DNA of 23,154 nt from JAEZFI01 sp044508215 (GTDB taxonomy: Bacteria > Actinomycetota > Acidimicrobiia > Acidimicrobiales > Microtrichaceae), in NCBI GenBank assembly GCA_044508215.1, contig JBIQID010000035.1, forward strand, positions 1 through 23,154, written 5' to 3'. The position numbers were made by a program, and so were the translations under genes. The first letter of the stretch is position 1. Each line of letters begins with the position of its first letter. The notes below the pieces were generated by a model. The model was not told the DNA's origin. It did not search any database and saw only the letters and a list, made by a program, of their open reading frames with translations. Shown piece by piece: positions 16,404 to 22,529 of this stretch.

Positions 16404-16481
16404 CGGGCTGTGGCGCAGCTTGGTTAGCGCGCTTGACTGGGGGTCAAGAGGTCGGGAGTTCGAATCTCCCCAGCCCGACCA
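16404..16481 (+). tRNA. tRNA-Pro (anticodon GGG)
   Basis: A complete 78-nt cloverleaf with encoded CCA. The acceptor stem CGGGCTG pairs with CAGCCCG, with C1-G72 and discriminator A as usual for bacterial tRNA-Pro. The D arm is GCGCAGCTTGGTTAGCGC. The anticodon stem CTTGA/TCAAG holds loop CTGGGGG with anticodon GGG at 16439-16441. The T arm is GGGAG-TTCGAAT-CTCCC. It reads CCC/CCU proline codons. It stands alone with its own promoter and terminator. No integrase or duplicated 3' end was seen next to it. Confidence 0.97.
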
Positions 16482-16497
16482 GAGAATCCGCAGGTTC

Positions 16498-16519
16498 GAG
16501 CCACCCTCCGGGGTGGCTC
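16498..16519 (+). terminator. terminator hairpin of tRNA-Pro
   Basis: GAGCCACCC - TCCG - GGGTGGCTC: a perfect 9-bp stem with a tetraloop, starting 17 nt after the tRNA and followed by the pyrimidine-rich TCCTGCTTCC. Confidence 0.75.
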
Positions 16520-16587
16520 TCCTGCTTCCAGGCCGGAGGTGGCTACCAGGTCGCATGCGGCAGCGCCCAGAGGAGGAGCGGGGGAGC

Positions 16588-17127
16588 GTGGACGTCGCTG
16601 AGCTGATCGAGCGGTGCGCCTCGGGCGACCGTCCCGAGATGGTCTTCTTCTGGCGGCACGTCCCCACCGTCGACGGGCCGGGCCCGTGGATGTTCAGCCA
16701 GTGGTACCGCAGCCCCTTCGTGGTGGACGGGCAGACCTACGCCACTGCGGAGCACTGGATGATGGCCGGCAAGGCCCGGCTCTTCGGCGACGACGAGGCA
16801 GCGGCACGGATCGTGGCGAGCACCGACCCGGCGGAGGCCCAGGCGATCGGTCGTGAGGTCTCGGGGTTCGACGAGCGGGCCTGGTCGAAGGCCAGCAGGG
16901 AGATCGTGGTCACCGGCAACCTCCACAAGTTCTCCCAGCACGAGGCGGCCCGCAGCCACCTGCTCGCGACCGGCGACTCGGTCCTGGTCGAGGCGAGCCC
17001 GCACGACCTCGTGTGGGGGATCGGGTGGCGCGCCGAGGACCCGCAGGCCGCCGAGCCCACCGCGTGGCGGGGCCGCAACCTGTTGGGCTTCGCCCTGATG
17101 GACGTTCGCTCGCTCCTGCGGAGCTGA
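16588..17127 (+). CDS. NADAR-family protein (YbiA/RibX-like N-glycosidase)
   Basis: The NADAR fold cleaves N-glycosidic bonds. YbiA-type members remove damaged riboflavin-pathway intermediates, and others reverse guanosine ADP-ribosylation by DarT toxins. In this 179-residue protein the family motifs are FSQWYRSPFVVDG, TYATAEHWMMAGKARLFGD (with the conserved Glu55), SKASREIVVTGNLHKFSQH and the block LLATGDSVLVEASPHDLVWG plus IG. GTG 16588 is chosen because GAGGAGGAG and GGGGGAG lie just upstream and it gives the normal family length. ATG 16555 is possible but would begin within or near the tRNA terminator. No DarT-like toxin or riboflavin gene is adjacent, so housekeeping metabolite repair is the more likely role. 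Confidence 0.88.
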   Translation: MDVAELIERCASGDRPEMVFFWRHVPTVDGPGPWMFSQWYRSPFVVDGQTYATAEHWMMAGKARLFGDDEAAARIVASTDPAEAQAIGREVSGFDERAWSKASREIVVTGNLHKFSQHEAARSHLLATGDSVLVEASPHDLVWGIGWRAEDPQAAEPTAWRGRNLLGFALMDVRSLLRS

Positions 17128-17133
17128 GCCACA

Positions 17134-17163
17134 GGGCACCGCCGCCCCAGGGGCGCGGTGGCC
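17134..17163 (+). terminator. hairpin downstream of the NADAR gene
   Basis: GCACCGC and GCGGTGGC-type arms flank an inner CCCC-A-GGGG, giving a long GC-rich hairpin with one bulge, just after the stop. The following bases to about 17308 show no recognised riboswitch or gene. TTATGT at 17219-17224 is the only AT-rich spot and might be a -10 box for the thioredoxin gene. Confidence 0.5.
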
Positions 17164-17404
17164 TGACGACCGACACGGGGCTCGGGACCACCGCCTACGC
17201 CGGGTACGCCCTCGCCGCTTATGTGCTTGGGGGAACGCCGGCGGAATGCCGCAGCGTTGTTTCGGGCAGTGAACTCGGGCAGGCTCGGAGCGAAGTGGGT
17301 CCAGCGAGATGAGCAGTGAAGTGAGCGACCAGCCCAGGGCCGGACAGGGCGGCTCGACCAGCGGGGGTCGCGGTCCGGCCGACAGCCGCACCCTCGGCGC
17401 AGCC

Positions 17405-17818
17405 ATGAGCACCTGTCCGTCCTGCGGGCAGAAGAACCGGGTGCCTCGGGCTGCGAAGGGATCTCCTCGGTGCGGGAAGTGCCACGGGTCCCTGCCGTGG
17501 GTGGTGGACGCGGGAGACGACGACTTCATCGAGGTGGCCGACGCCGCGACCGTCCCGGTCCTCGTCGACCTCTGGGCGCCGTGGTGCGGACCGTGTCGCA
17601 TGGTCAGCCCGGCCCTCGAGAAGCTCGCCCAGGAGCGGGCGGGCTCGCTCAAGTTGGTGAAGGTCAACGTGGACACCGCTCCGCTGACGGCGCAACGCTT
17701 CGAAGCGCGCAGCATCCCGCTGCTCGTGGTGATGCGCCGAGGCGAGGTCGTCGCCCAGCAGATCGGGGCAGCACCGGAGGACGCGCTCCGCACCTGGCTG
17801 TCCCAGGCGCTGGCCTGA
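17405..17818 (+). CDS. trxC: thioredoxin 2 (TrxC type, N-terminal zinc finger)
   Basis: A protein disulfide reductase of the cytoplasm. In the 137-residue protein two Cys pairs, C4-x2-C7 and C23-x2-C26, form the zinc finger of the TrxC family. The thioredoxin fold follows with the active site WCGPC (60-64), a conserved Asp in VDLWAPW and the cis-proline motif SIPLLVV. Start ATG 17405 is preferred because it reproduces the E. coli TrxC layout (MNTVCTHC versus MSTCPSC) and its length of about 139. An in-frame ATG at 17309 would add 32 polar, Gly/Ser-rich residues and cannot be excluded. No convincing Shine-Dalgarno marks either. It converges on the MFS gene. Confidence 0.9.
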   Translation: MSTCPSCGQKNRVPRAAKGSPRCGKCHGSLPWVVDAGDDDFIEVADAATVPVLVDLWAPWCGPCRMVSPALEKLAQERAGSLKLVKVNVDTAPLTAQRFEARSIPLLVVMRRGEVVAQQIGAAPEDALRTWLSQALA

Positions 17819-17832
17819 CCGAGCTCCCTCGG
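17819..17832. terminator. short hairpin between trxC and the MFS gene
   Basis: CCGAG - CTCC - CTCGG directly follows the trxC stop in a 44-bp convergent spacer. With a 5-bp stem and no T-tract the evidence is weak. Confidence 0.3.
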
Positions 17833-17862
17833 GCAGCCAGCCGCTCTGGCCGCGTGCGACGG

Positions 17863-19134
17863 TCAGGCGGCCATGCGGGGCGTGCGCTCGCCGAGCGCCT
17901 CCGGCGGCTCGTCCGTGGCAGGGCGGCGCAGGCTGGCGAGCCCGTAGGCGCCGGCGGCGATCGTCGCCACCGCACCCAGGAGCAGGCTGTACCGGGCGCC
18001 CCACTCCTCGGCCACCCAACCCACGATCGGGCCGCCGATGGGGGTGCTTCCCAGGAACACCATGCTCTGCAGCGCCAGCACCCGCCCACGCATCGCCGGG
18101 TTCGACTCGATCTGGACGATGGCGGTGGACGCCGTCATGAACAGGATGCTGGCGAAGCCGACGGACACGCCGATCGCGAACGCCGCCGGGGTGGTCGGGG
18201 CCACCGTGAGGAGGAGCATCGCCACGCCGTACCCCACCGCAGCGCGCGCCACGGTCTCGACCGTGATCCGGGTGCGGCGAGCGGCGCGGAGGGCACCTGT
18301 GACCGAGCCGACGCTCACGACGCTCATCAGGAGGGTGTAGGTGAGGTTGGTGCCGCCGAGGTCTCGTGTGGCGAACAGGGGCAACACGGTCGAGAAGTTG
18401 AACGCCAGCGTCCCGATCACCGCGGTCATCACGAGCGGGATCCACAGCTCGGGGACGCTGCGGGCATAGCGGATCCCTTCGCGGACCTGACCCTTGGCCC
18501 TCGTCGGGACCGGCGCCCGGCGGAGCTTCGTCGGGTCGATCATCCAGAGCCCGGCGAGCACGCCGAAGTGCGACAGCCCGTCGAGGGCGAACGTCCAGCC
18601 GTAGCCGACGGTCACCACCATGAGCCCGGCGACGGCTGGGCCGACCACCCGGGACATCGTCATCAGGGCGCTGTTCAGGCTGACGGCGTTGTTGACCTGC
18701 GTGTCCTCGGCGACCATCTCGACCACGAACGCCCGCCGGGCCGGGTTGTCGAACGCGATGCAGAACCCGCCTGCCAGCGCCACGAGGTAGAGGGGGACCA
18801 GCGGTGGCTCGTCCATGAAGGCGAGCGCGGCCAGGCCGAACGTCTGGACCATGCCGAGCGACTGCACGGCGAAGAGCAGCTTCCGCTTGTCCGAGCGGTC
18901 GGCGATGAGGCCTGCGAACGGCCCCACGACCAGCACCGGGCCGTACTGGGCCGCAGCGAGGAGGCCCAGCGCGACGCCGCTCTCCGTCAGGTCGAGCACC
19001 AGCAGGGTGAGCGCGACCATCGTGAGCCACTTGCCGACCTGCGAGATCAGCTGGCCGCCGAAGAAGAGCCGGAGGTTCCGGTTGGACAGCGATGCGAACG
19101 TCTCGGCGGTGGCGACCCGGAGCCGGGCGCTCAT
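17863..19134 (-). CDS. MFS exporter (EntS/MFS_3-like)
   Basis: A drug or metabolite efflux protein of the major facilitator superfamily, 423 residues with about 12 membrane helices. It starts NRNLRLFFGGQLISQVGKW, typical of the MFS_3/enterobactin-exporter branch, and carries the loop 2-3 motif GPFAGLIADRSDKRKLL and a second-half counterpart, plus the helix with FDNPARRAFVVEMV and the SNPAMRGRVLALQSMVF region near helix 10. Start ATG 19134 overlaps the stop of the marR gene (ATGA), so it is co-translated with its probable repressor. The substrate is unknown; the pairing suggests a toxic compound or siderophore-like ligand sensed by the regulator. Confidence 0.9.
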   Translation of the reverse strand: MSARLRVATAETFASLSNRNLRLFFGGQLISQVGKWLTMVALTLLVLDLTESGVALGLLAAAQYGPVLVVGPFAGLIADRSDKRKLLFAVQSLGMVQTFGLAALAFMDEPPLVPLYLVALAGGFCIAFDNPARRAFVVEMVAEDTQVNNAVSLNSALMTMSRVVGPAVAGLMVVTVGYGWTFALDGLSHFGVLAGLWMIDPTKLRRAPVPTRAKGQVREGIRYARSVPELWIPLVMTAVIGTLAFNFSTVLPLFATRDLGGTNLTYTLLMSVVSVGSVTGALRAARRTRITVETVARAAVGYGVAMLLLTVAPTTPAAFAIGVSVGFASILFMTASTAIVQIESNPAMRGRVLALQSMVFLGSTPIGGPIVGWVAEEWGARYSLLLGAVATIAAGAYGLASLRRPATDEPPEALGERTPRMAA

Positions 19135-19583
19135 CGCTGCTCCTCCGCCAGCAGCGCCTCGAGGAGGGCGACCACCTCGGGGAGGTGCTCGGAGTGCTCC
19201 GGGTCGAGGGTCTCGAGCCGCTGGGTCAGCCACGCCGTGGCACGCTCGCGTCCACGGGCGAGGCGGGTCGCCCCGGCTGTCGTGACGGTGACCTGCACGA
19301 CGCGGCCGTCGGCGGGGCTCACCTCCCGGCGCACCAGGCCGTCGGCCTCGAGGCGGGTGACCAGCTTGGTGATCGACGGGGGAGCGAGGTGCTCGCGCTC
19401 GGCCAGCTCGCCGAGCGTGATCGGACCGTGGCGGTCGATCGTGGCGAGGGCCGACACGAGGCTCTGGCCGAAGTCGTTGTCGGACTCCTGCCGCAGCCGA
19501 CGAGCGAGCCGGAGCGCGCCCTGCCGGAGGCGGACGGTCAGCTCCTGTGCATCGACGGAGGGGGCGGCGGAGGGGGACGACAC
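19131..19583 (-). CDS. MarR-family transcriptional regulator
   Basis: A 150-residue winged-helix repressor. After a helical N-terminus (LTVRLRQGALRLARRLRQ) come the DNA-binding HTH and wing: ITLGELAEREHLAPPSITKL, VTRLEADGLVRREVSPADGR, VVQVTVTTAG, followed by the dimerisation helices. Start GTG 19583 gives the usual family length and lies 7 nt after TAAACT, a near-consensus -10 box, so the mRNA is probably leaderless. An in-frame extension upstream would cross the divergent promoter and is rejected. A 17-bp imperfect palindrome overlaps the -10 box and is a likely operator. The gene is followed by and coupled to the MFS exporter, the usual layout for a self-regulated efflux operon. Confidence 0.92.
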   Translation of the reverse strand: MSSPSAAPSVDAQELTVRLRQGALRLARRLRQESDNDFGQSLVSALATIDRHGPITLGELAEREHLAPPSITKLVTRLEADGLVRREVSPADGRVVQVTVTTAGATRLARGRERATAWLTQRLETLDPEHSEHLPEVVALLEALLAEEQR

Positions 19584-19590
19584 GCCAATT

Positions 19591-19607
19591 AGTTTACCGG
19601 GTGAAGT
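19591..19607 (-). promoter_or_regulatory. marR -10 box with overlapping candidate operator
   Basis: On the plus strand AGTTTACC - G - GGTGAAGT is an 8-1-8 imperfect palindrome with 6 of 8 positions matching. Its left arm contains, on the minus strand, TAAACT (19591-19596), the -10 box 7 nt before the marR GTG. This is a locally AT-rich spot in very GC-rich DNA, as expected for a MarR site. Confidence 0.5.
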
Positions 19608-19647
19608 ATCTGTCCAGGCTGTGACATCGGGCGCTCCGGGGTCGTCG

Positions 19648-19653
19648 TAGGGT
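19648..19653 (+). promoter_or_regulatory. -10 box TAGGGT upstream of the 16-codon ORF
   Basis: TAGGGT is followed by 6 nt and the ATG at 19660, with the same geometry as the other leaderless starts in the window. It diverges from the marR promoter 52 bp away. Confidence 0.45.
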
Positions 19654-19659
19654 GGCGCC

Positions 19660-19710
19660 ATGGGCATCTCCCGGCTGGCGGAGCACGACGGAGCGGGCGT
19701 CGGCCGGTGA
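19660..19710 (+). CDS. 16-residue upstream ORF, possible leader peptide
   Basis: ATG 19660 lies 6 nt after a TAGGGT -10 box and opens a 16-codon frame (MGISRLAEHDGAGVGR). Its TGA overlaps the GTG of the next ORF in a GTGA. It shows no run of one amino acid, so classical attenuation is not suggested. It may serve only to deliver ribosomes to the next gene, or it may be the displaced 5' end of that gene if a frameshift is present. Confidence 0.4.
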   Translation: MGISRLAEHDGAGVGR

Positions 19711-20090
19711 CACGGGGTCGGAGCTGGCCCGGCCCGTCGGAGGCCGTCGACGTCGACCTGTTCGACGAGGTGCCGCGGTCCTGTGGGCGGGTGCTCCTCG
19801 CCGACGGTCCCGAGGTCGACCATGCGGCGCGCCGGCTGCGCGACGCGGCCTACGAGGTGATCCGCAGCGCTCCCGCGCAGACCGCCGAGATGCTCGCCGC
19901 CGCGGCGGTGGACGAGGACGTCGACGCGGTGGTGACCTCCACCGCTGACGGCCCGGTGGTCGACGAGCTCCGGCGGGCGCTCGCCGATCTCGGCTCGCCC
20001 ATCGCGGTCCGGACCGTCGAGGACGTGGAGGCCGGAGCGGGCCCAGGCGACCTCAGGACGTCGGGGCCCGGTGGCGCCAGGTGTAGTTGA
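19707..20090 (+). CDS. small protein resembling a degenerate cobalamin-binding (Rossmann-like) domain
   Basis: A 127-residue protein of unproven function. After a ~25-residue N-terminus, residues 27-108 have the alternating strand/helix pattern of the B12-binding domain of methylmalonyl-CoA mutase: GRVLLADGPEVDHAARRLRD, AYEVIRSAPAQTAEMLAAAA, VDEDVDAVVTS, VVDELRRALADLGS. The family's DxHxxG signature appears only as VDHAAR: His39 is kept but the Asp two before it and the Gly three after are lost, and the usual glycines near the nucleotide loop are missing, so cobalamin binding is doubtful. The start is GTG 19707, coupled to the 16-codon ORF. The Gly-rich tail overlaps the 3' end of the opposing glycosyltransferase gene by 38 nt. 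The call rests on pattern reading by eye. Confidence 0.55.
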   Translation: MTRGRSWPGPSEAVDVDLFDEVPRSCGRVLLADGPEVDHAARRLRDAAYEVIRSAPAQTAEMLAAAAVDEDVDAVVTSTADGPVVDELRRALADLGSPIAVRTVEDVEAGAGPGDLRTSGPGGARCS

Positions 20091-21216
20091 CGTTCAGGAA
20101 GTAGTTGCTGACGAGCGCCACCGACATGCCCACGATGTGGTGCAGGTAGCGGGCCGGCTCCCTGCCGATGGCCGACCAGCCCCAGCCGGTCGACTGCAGG
20201 AACTGGAACACGCCCAGGTTGATCACGAGGCCGAGGATCGACACGCACTCGAACAGCAGGAACCCGAAGGGCATCTGCCGGGGGCTGAACCGTCGCTCCC
20301 AGAACGTGAACGTGTTGTTCAGGAGGAAGTTCCAGACGATCGCCGCCTGGATGCCGAGGAGCACCGACCACTCCACCGGGTCGATCCACTCCGAGATGCC
20401 GGTGCGGAACGACGGCAGCCCGATGATCTCGCAGATCGTGAACACCGCCAGGTTGACGACCACGCCGGACGCACCGACGAGCGCGTAGAGGACCAGCTGG
20501 CCCTTCACCTGCCGACCCAGCCGCAGCTCCACCACGGCCAGGAGGTAGGAGCGGATCACGCTCGGCGACATCTTCGTCTCGCCGTGCAGCCGGTTCCGGA
20601 ACGTGTAGCCGACCTCGGTCACCCGGAGGCCCGCCCCTCGGCGCCCGATGAACTCGAGGAGGATCTTGAACCCACGGGGGTTCACGCTCGGCCCCACCCG
20701 CTGGTAGGCGTCACGGGAGATGGCGAAGAACCCGCTCATCGGGTCGCTCACCGGCACGCGGAGGAGGAGGCGGGCGATCATCGTCGCCACCCACGACACG
20801 AAGCGCCGCGACGCGGACCAGTCCCCGTAGCTGCCACCCTCGGCGGCGCGGGTCCCCACCACCACGTCGGCGTCGCCGCCACGGACCCGGCTGACCATCT
20901 CGGGCAGGATCCGCTCGTCGTGCTGCAGGTCGGCGTCGATCACGGCGAGCACGTCGCCCTCGGCCGCTGCCATCCCGGCGAGCACCGCCTGGGACAGCCC
21001 GGGGTCGCCGAAGCGGCGGATCACCTTCACGTGCGGCTTCTTCTCGGCGATCGCCTCAGCGACCTCCCACGTGCGGTCGGGGCTGTCGTCGTCGACCACG
21101 AGGATCTCGTGGGGGAGGTCCTCCAGCGCATCGTCGAGCGCCTCCACGAGCGGACCGATGTTGTCGCGCTCGTTGAAGGTCGGAGTGACGATCGAGAGGA
21201 GCTGATCCTCCTGCAT
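20053..21216 (-). CDS. polyprenyl-phosphate glycosyltransferase (GT2, DPM1-like) fused to a GtrA domain
   Basis: Likely transfers a sugar (mannose or glucose) from a nucleotide sugar to polyprenyl phosphate for wall or glycan assembly. In the 387-residue protein, 7-230 are a GT2 domain: SIVTPTFNERDNI, VVDDDSPDRT, the metal-binding VIDADLQHD (D94/D96), VSDPMSGFFAISRD and the acceptor-site GFKILLEF. From about 238 a GtrA-like four-helix membrane domain follows (LVLYALVGASGVVVNLAVFT ... FLLNNTFTFWERRF ... SNYFLNVNYTWRHR), typical of flippase or anchoring modules. Start ATG 21216 lies 8 nt after TACCGT on the minus strand and just before QLLSIVTPTFNE. In-frame sequence upstream belongs to the divergent promoter. 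Confidence 0.9.
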   Translation of the reverse strand: MQEDQLLSIVTPTFNERDNIGPLVEALDDALEDLPHEILVVDDDSPDRTWEVAEAIAEKKPHVKVIRRFGDPGLSQAVLAGMAAAEGDVLAVIDADLQHDERILPEMVSRVRGGDADVVVGTRAAEGGSYGDWSASRRFVSWVATMIARLLLRVPVSDPMSGFFAISRDAYQRVGPSVNPRGFKILLEFIGRRGAGLRVTEVGYTFRNRLHGETKMSPSVIRSYLLAVVELRLGRQVKGQLVLYALVGASGVVVNLAVFTICEIIGLPSFRTGISEWIDPVEWSVLLGIQAAIVWNFLLNNTFTFWERRFSPRQMPFGFLLFECVSILGLVINLGVFQFLQSTGWGWSAIGREPARYLHHIVGMSVALVSNYFLNVNYTWRHRAPTS

Positions 21217-21224
21217 CGGGCGGG

Positions 21225-21234
21225 ACGGTAGCGT
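21225..21234. promoter_or_regulatory. bidirectional promoter with opposed -10 boxes sharing TA (glycosyltransferase / SRAP)
   Basis: On the plus strand TAGCGT (21229-21234) lies 8 nt before ATG 21243. On the minus strand TACCGT (21230-21225) lies 8 nt before ATG 21216. The hexamers overlap by the central TA inside the short inverted repeat GGACG-GTAG-CGTCC. Neither gene has a Shine-Dalgarno between box and start, so both are probably leaderless. Confidence 0.55.
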
Positions 21235-21242
21235 CCGAGGAC

Positions 21243-22007
21243 ATGTGCGGACGATTCGTGGCAACGTCCCCGCCCGAGGAGATCGCCCGGTACTTCGGAG
21301 CGACGGAGACCGCTGACGTCGAGGGACGGCCCAACTACAACGTGGCGCCCACCACCGACGTGTGGGTCGTCCACGCCGATGGCGGGGTGCGCCGCCTCGA
21401 CCCGTACCGGTGGGGGCTGATCCCCACCTGGGCCAAGGACATGGGCATCGGCTCGCGCATGATCAACGCCCGGTCCGAGACGGTCGCCACGAAGAACGCC
21501 TTCAAGTCGAGCTTCGCCAAGCGCCGCTGCATCATCCCTGCCGACGGGTTCTACGAGTGGACGCCCGCGCCGGCCGGCGAGAAGCGGAAGCAGCCGTGGT
21601 TCATCCACCGGCCCGACCACGAGCCCTTCGCCTTCGCCGGGCTGTGGTCGGAGTGGAAGGGAAAGGACCGCCACGGCGAGTCGGTCACGGTGCGGTCCAC
21701 CACGATCCTCACCGGTGAGGCCAACTCGAAGATGTCCGAGCTCCACGACCGGATGCCGATCATCCTTCCGCCCTCCGCGTGGGACGAGTGGCTGGACCCC
21801 GCCCAGAACGACACGAAGGCGCTCGGACGGTTCCTCGTGCCGGCCCCGCCGGAGATCATCCAGTTCGAGCCGGTGTCGTTCGACGTGAACAACGTCCGCA
21901 ACAACCGGCCCGACCTCCTCGAGCCGGTGGAGGTGCCGCAGCAGCCGCAGCTCGGCGACCTCGGCGAGACCCCGGAGCCCGAGGCCCCGGCCGACAACCC
22001 CGCCTGA
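21243..22007 (+). CDS. SRAP-domain abasic-site protein (HMCES/YedK family)
   Basis: Recognises abasic sites in single-stranded DNA and forms a covalent thiazolidine link through its N-terminal Cys, protecting the lesion. The 254-residue protein shows the essential Cys2 exposed after Met removal (MCGRF), Asn75 in MINARSET, Glu105 in DGFYEW and His168 in ELHDRMP, the complete active-site set known from E. coli YedK and human HMCES. The sequence also has NYNVAPT and YRWGLIPTWAKD. The last ~40 residues are an acidic, proline-rich tail beyond the core. ATG 21243 must be the start because Cys2 has to be the second residue. It diverges from the glycosyltransferase gene and converges on the HIT gene with a 15-bp spacer. 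Confidence 0.95.
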   Translation: MCGRFVATSPPEEIARYFGATETADVEGRPNYNVAPTTDVWVVHADGGVRRLDPYRWGLIPTWAKDMGIGSRMINARSETVATKNAFKSSFAKRRCIIPADGFYEWTPAPAGEKRKQPWFIHRPDHEPFAFAGLWSEWKGKDRHGESVTVRSTTILTGEANSKMSELHDRMPIILPPSAWDEWLDPAQNDTKALGRFLVPAPPEIIQFEPVSFDVNNVRNNRPDLLEPVEVPQQPQLGDLGETPEPEAPADNPA

Positions 22008-22022
22008 GCCGCCGCCGGCCGG

Positions 22023-22505
22023 TCAGGCGTCGGCGACCTGCTGGTGGCCGGCCTTGCGGAGCGCCGCCCGGATCCGCTCGGCGGCGTCGTCGAGCGCGGC
22101 GGGGTCGGGGGAGTGGTCGGCCTTGCCGAAGTCGAGGTCGCCCTCGGTGTGGATCGGCAGCAGGTGCACGTGGCAGTGCGGCACCTCGAGCCCGGCCACC
22201 ATCACGCCGACACGGTCGCACTCGAAGGCCTCGTCGATCGCGCTGCCCACCGCGTGCGCGACGTCCATCGTGCGGCCCCACAGCCGCGGCGGCACCTCGG
22301 TCCAGCGGTCGATCTGCTGGATCGGCACCACGAGGACGTGGCCCGGGCGGATCGGGGCGATCGTGAGGAACGCCACCACCTGCTCGTCGCGCCACACGAA
22401 CCGGCCGGGGAGCTCGCCCTCGATGATGCGGGTGAACACGCTCGGTTCGGTGGCGGGGGCGCCGGCTGCGTCGCGGGCGCTCGGAGGGATCGAGGACTGG
22501 CTCAC
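22023..22505 (-). CDS. HIT-family nucleotide hydrolase/transferase
   Basis: A histidine-triad protein that hydrolyses or transfers nucleoside monophosphates from dinucleoside polyphosphates or AMP conjugates. In the 160-residue protein the core begins at SVFTRIIEGELPGRFVWRDE, has IRPGHVLVVP, and ends in the catalytic triad H110-C-H112-V-H114 (PHCHVHLLP). The first ~20 residues are a variable tail. GTG 22505 is chosen because it lies 6 nt after TACGAT on the minus strand. The much longer in-frame extension upstream would run antisense through the phosphatidyltransferase gene and is rejected. In mycobacteria a HIT gene neighbours pgsA1 in the same orientation; here the pair is divergent. Confidence 0.93.
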   Translation of the reverse strand: MSQSSIPPSARDAAGAPATEPSVFTRIIEGELPGRFVWRDEQVVAFLTIAPIRPGHVLVVPIQQIDRWTEVPPRLWGRTMDVAHAVGSAIDEAFECDRVGVMVAGLEVPHCHVHLLPIHTEGDLDFGKADHSPDPAALDDAAERIRAALRKAGHQQVADA

Positions 22506-22509
22506 AGGA

Positions 22510-22523
22510 GCATCGTACGATGC
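22510..22523. promoter_or_regulatory. bidirectional promoter, perfect palindrome GCATCGTACGATGC (HIT / pgsA-like)
   Basis: The 14-bp perfect palindrome contains TACGAT on both strands (plus 22516-22521, minus 22517-22512), sharing the central TA. The plus box is 8 nt before ATG 22530 and the minus box 6 nt before GTG 22505. Only 24 bp separate the two start codons, so both messages must be leaderless or nearly so. Confidence 0.6.
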
Positions 22524-22529
22524 CCTCCG

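Noticed and set aside
16404..16520. tRNA-Pro as an integration site for a mobile element
   Set aside because: I saw no integrase, no duplicated tRNA 3' end and no change in composition next to it; the following genes look like ordinary chromosomal genes.
16348..16587. Upstream start for the NADAR protein
   Set aside because: An upstream start would place coding sequence through tRNA-Pro and its terminator; strong Shine-Dalgarno sequence just before GTG 16588 supports the later start.
17165..17312. Possible small protein in the spacer before trxC (reading TAYAGYALAAYVLGG)
   Set aside because: Third codon positions are mixed (CTT, TAT, GTT, AGT), unlike the GC-saturated genes around it, and there is no start with a ribosome-binding site.
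20071..21231. 386-residue plus-strand open frame antisense to the glycosyltransferase
   Set aside because: The composition (repeated His, Asp, Val, Arg) is that of an antisense shadow; the minus strand has a full GT2-GtrA protein.
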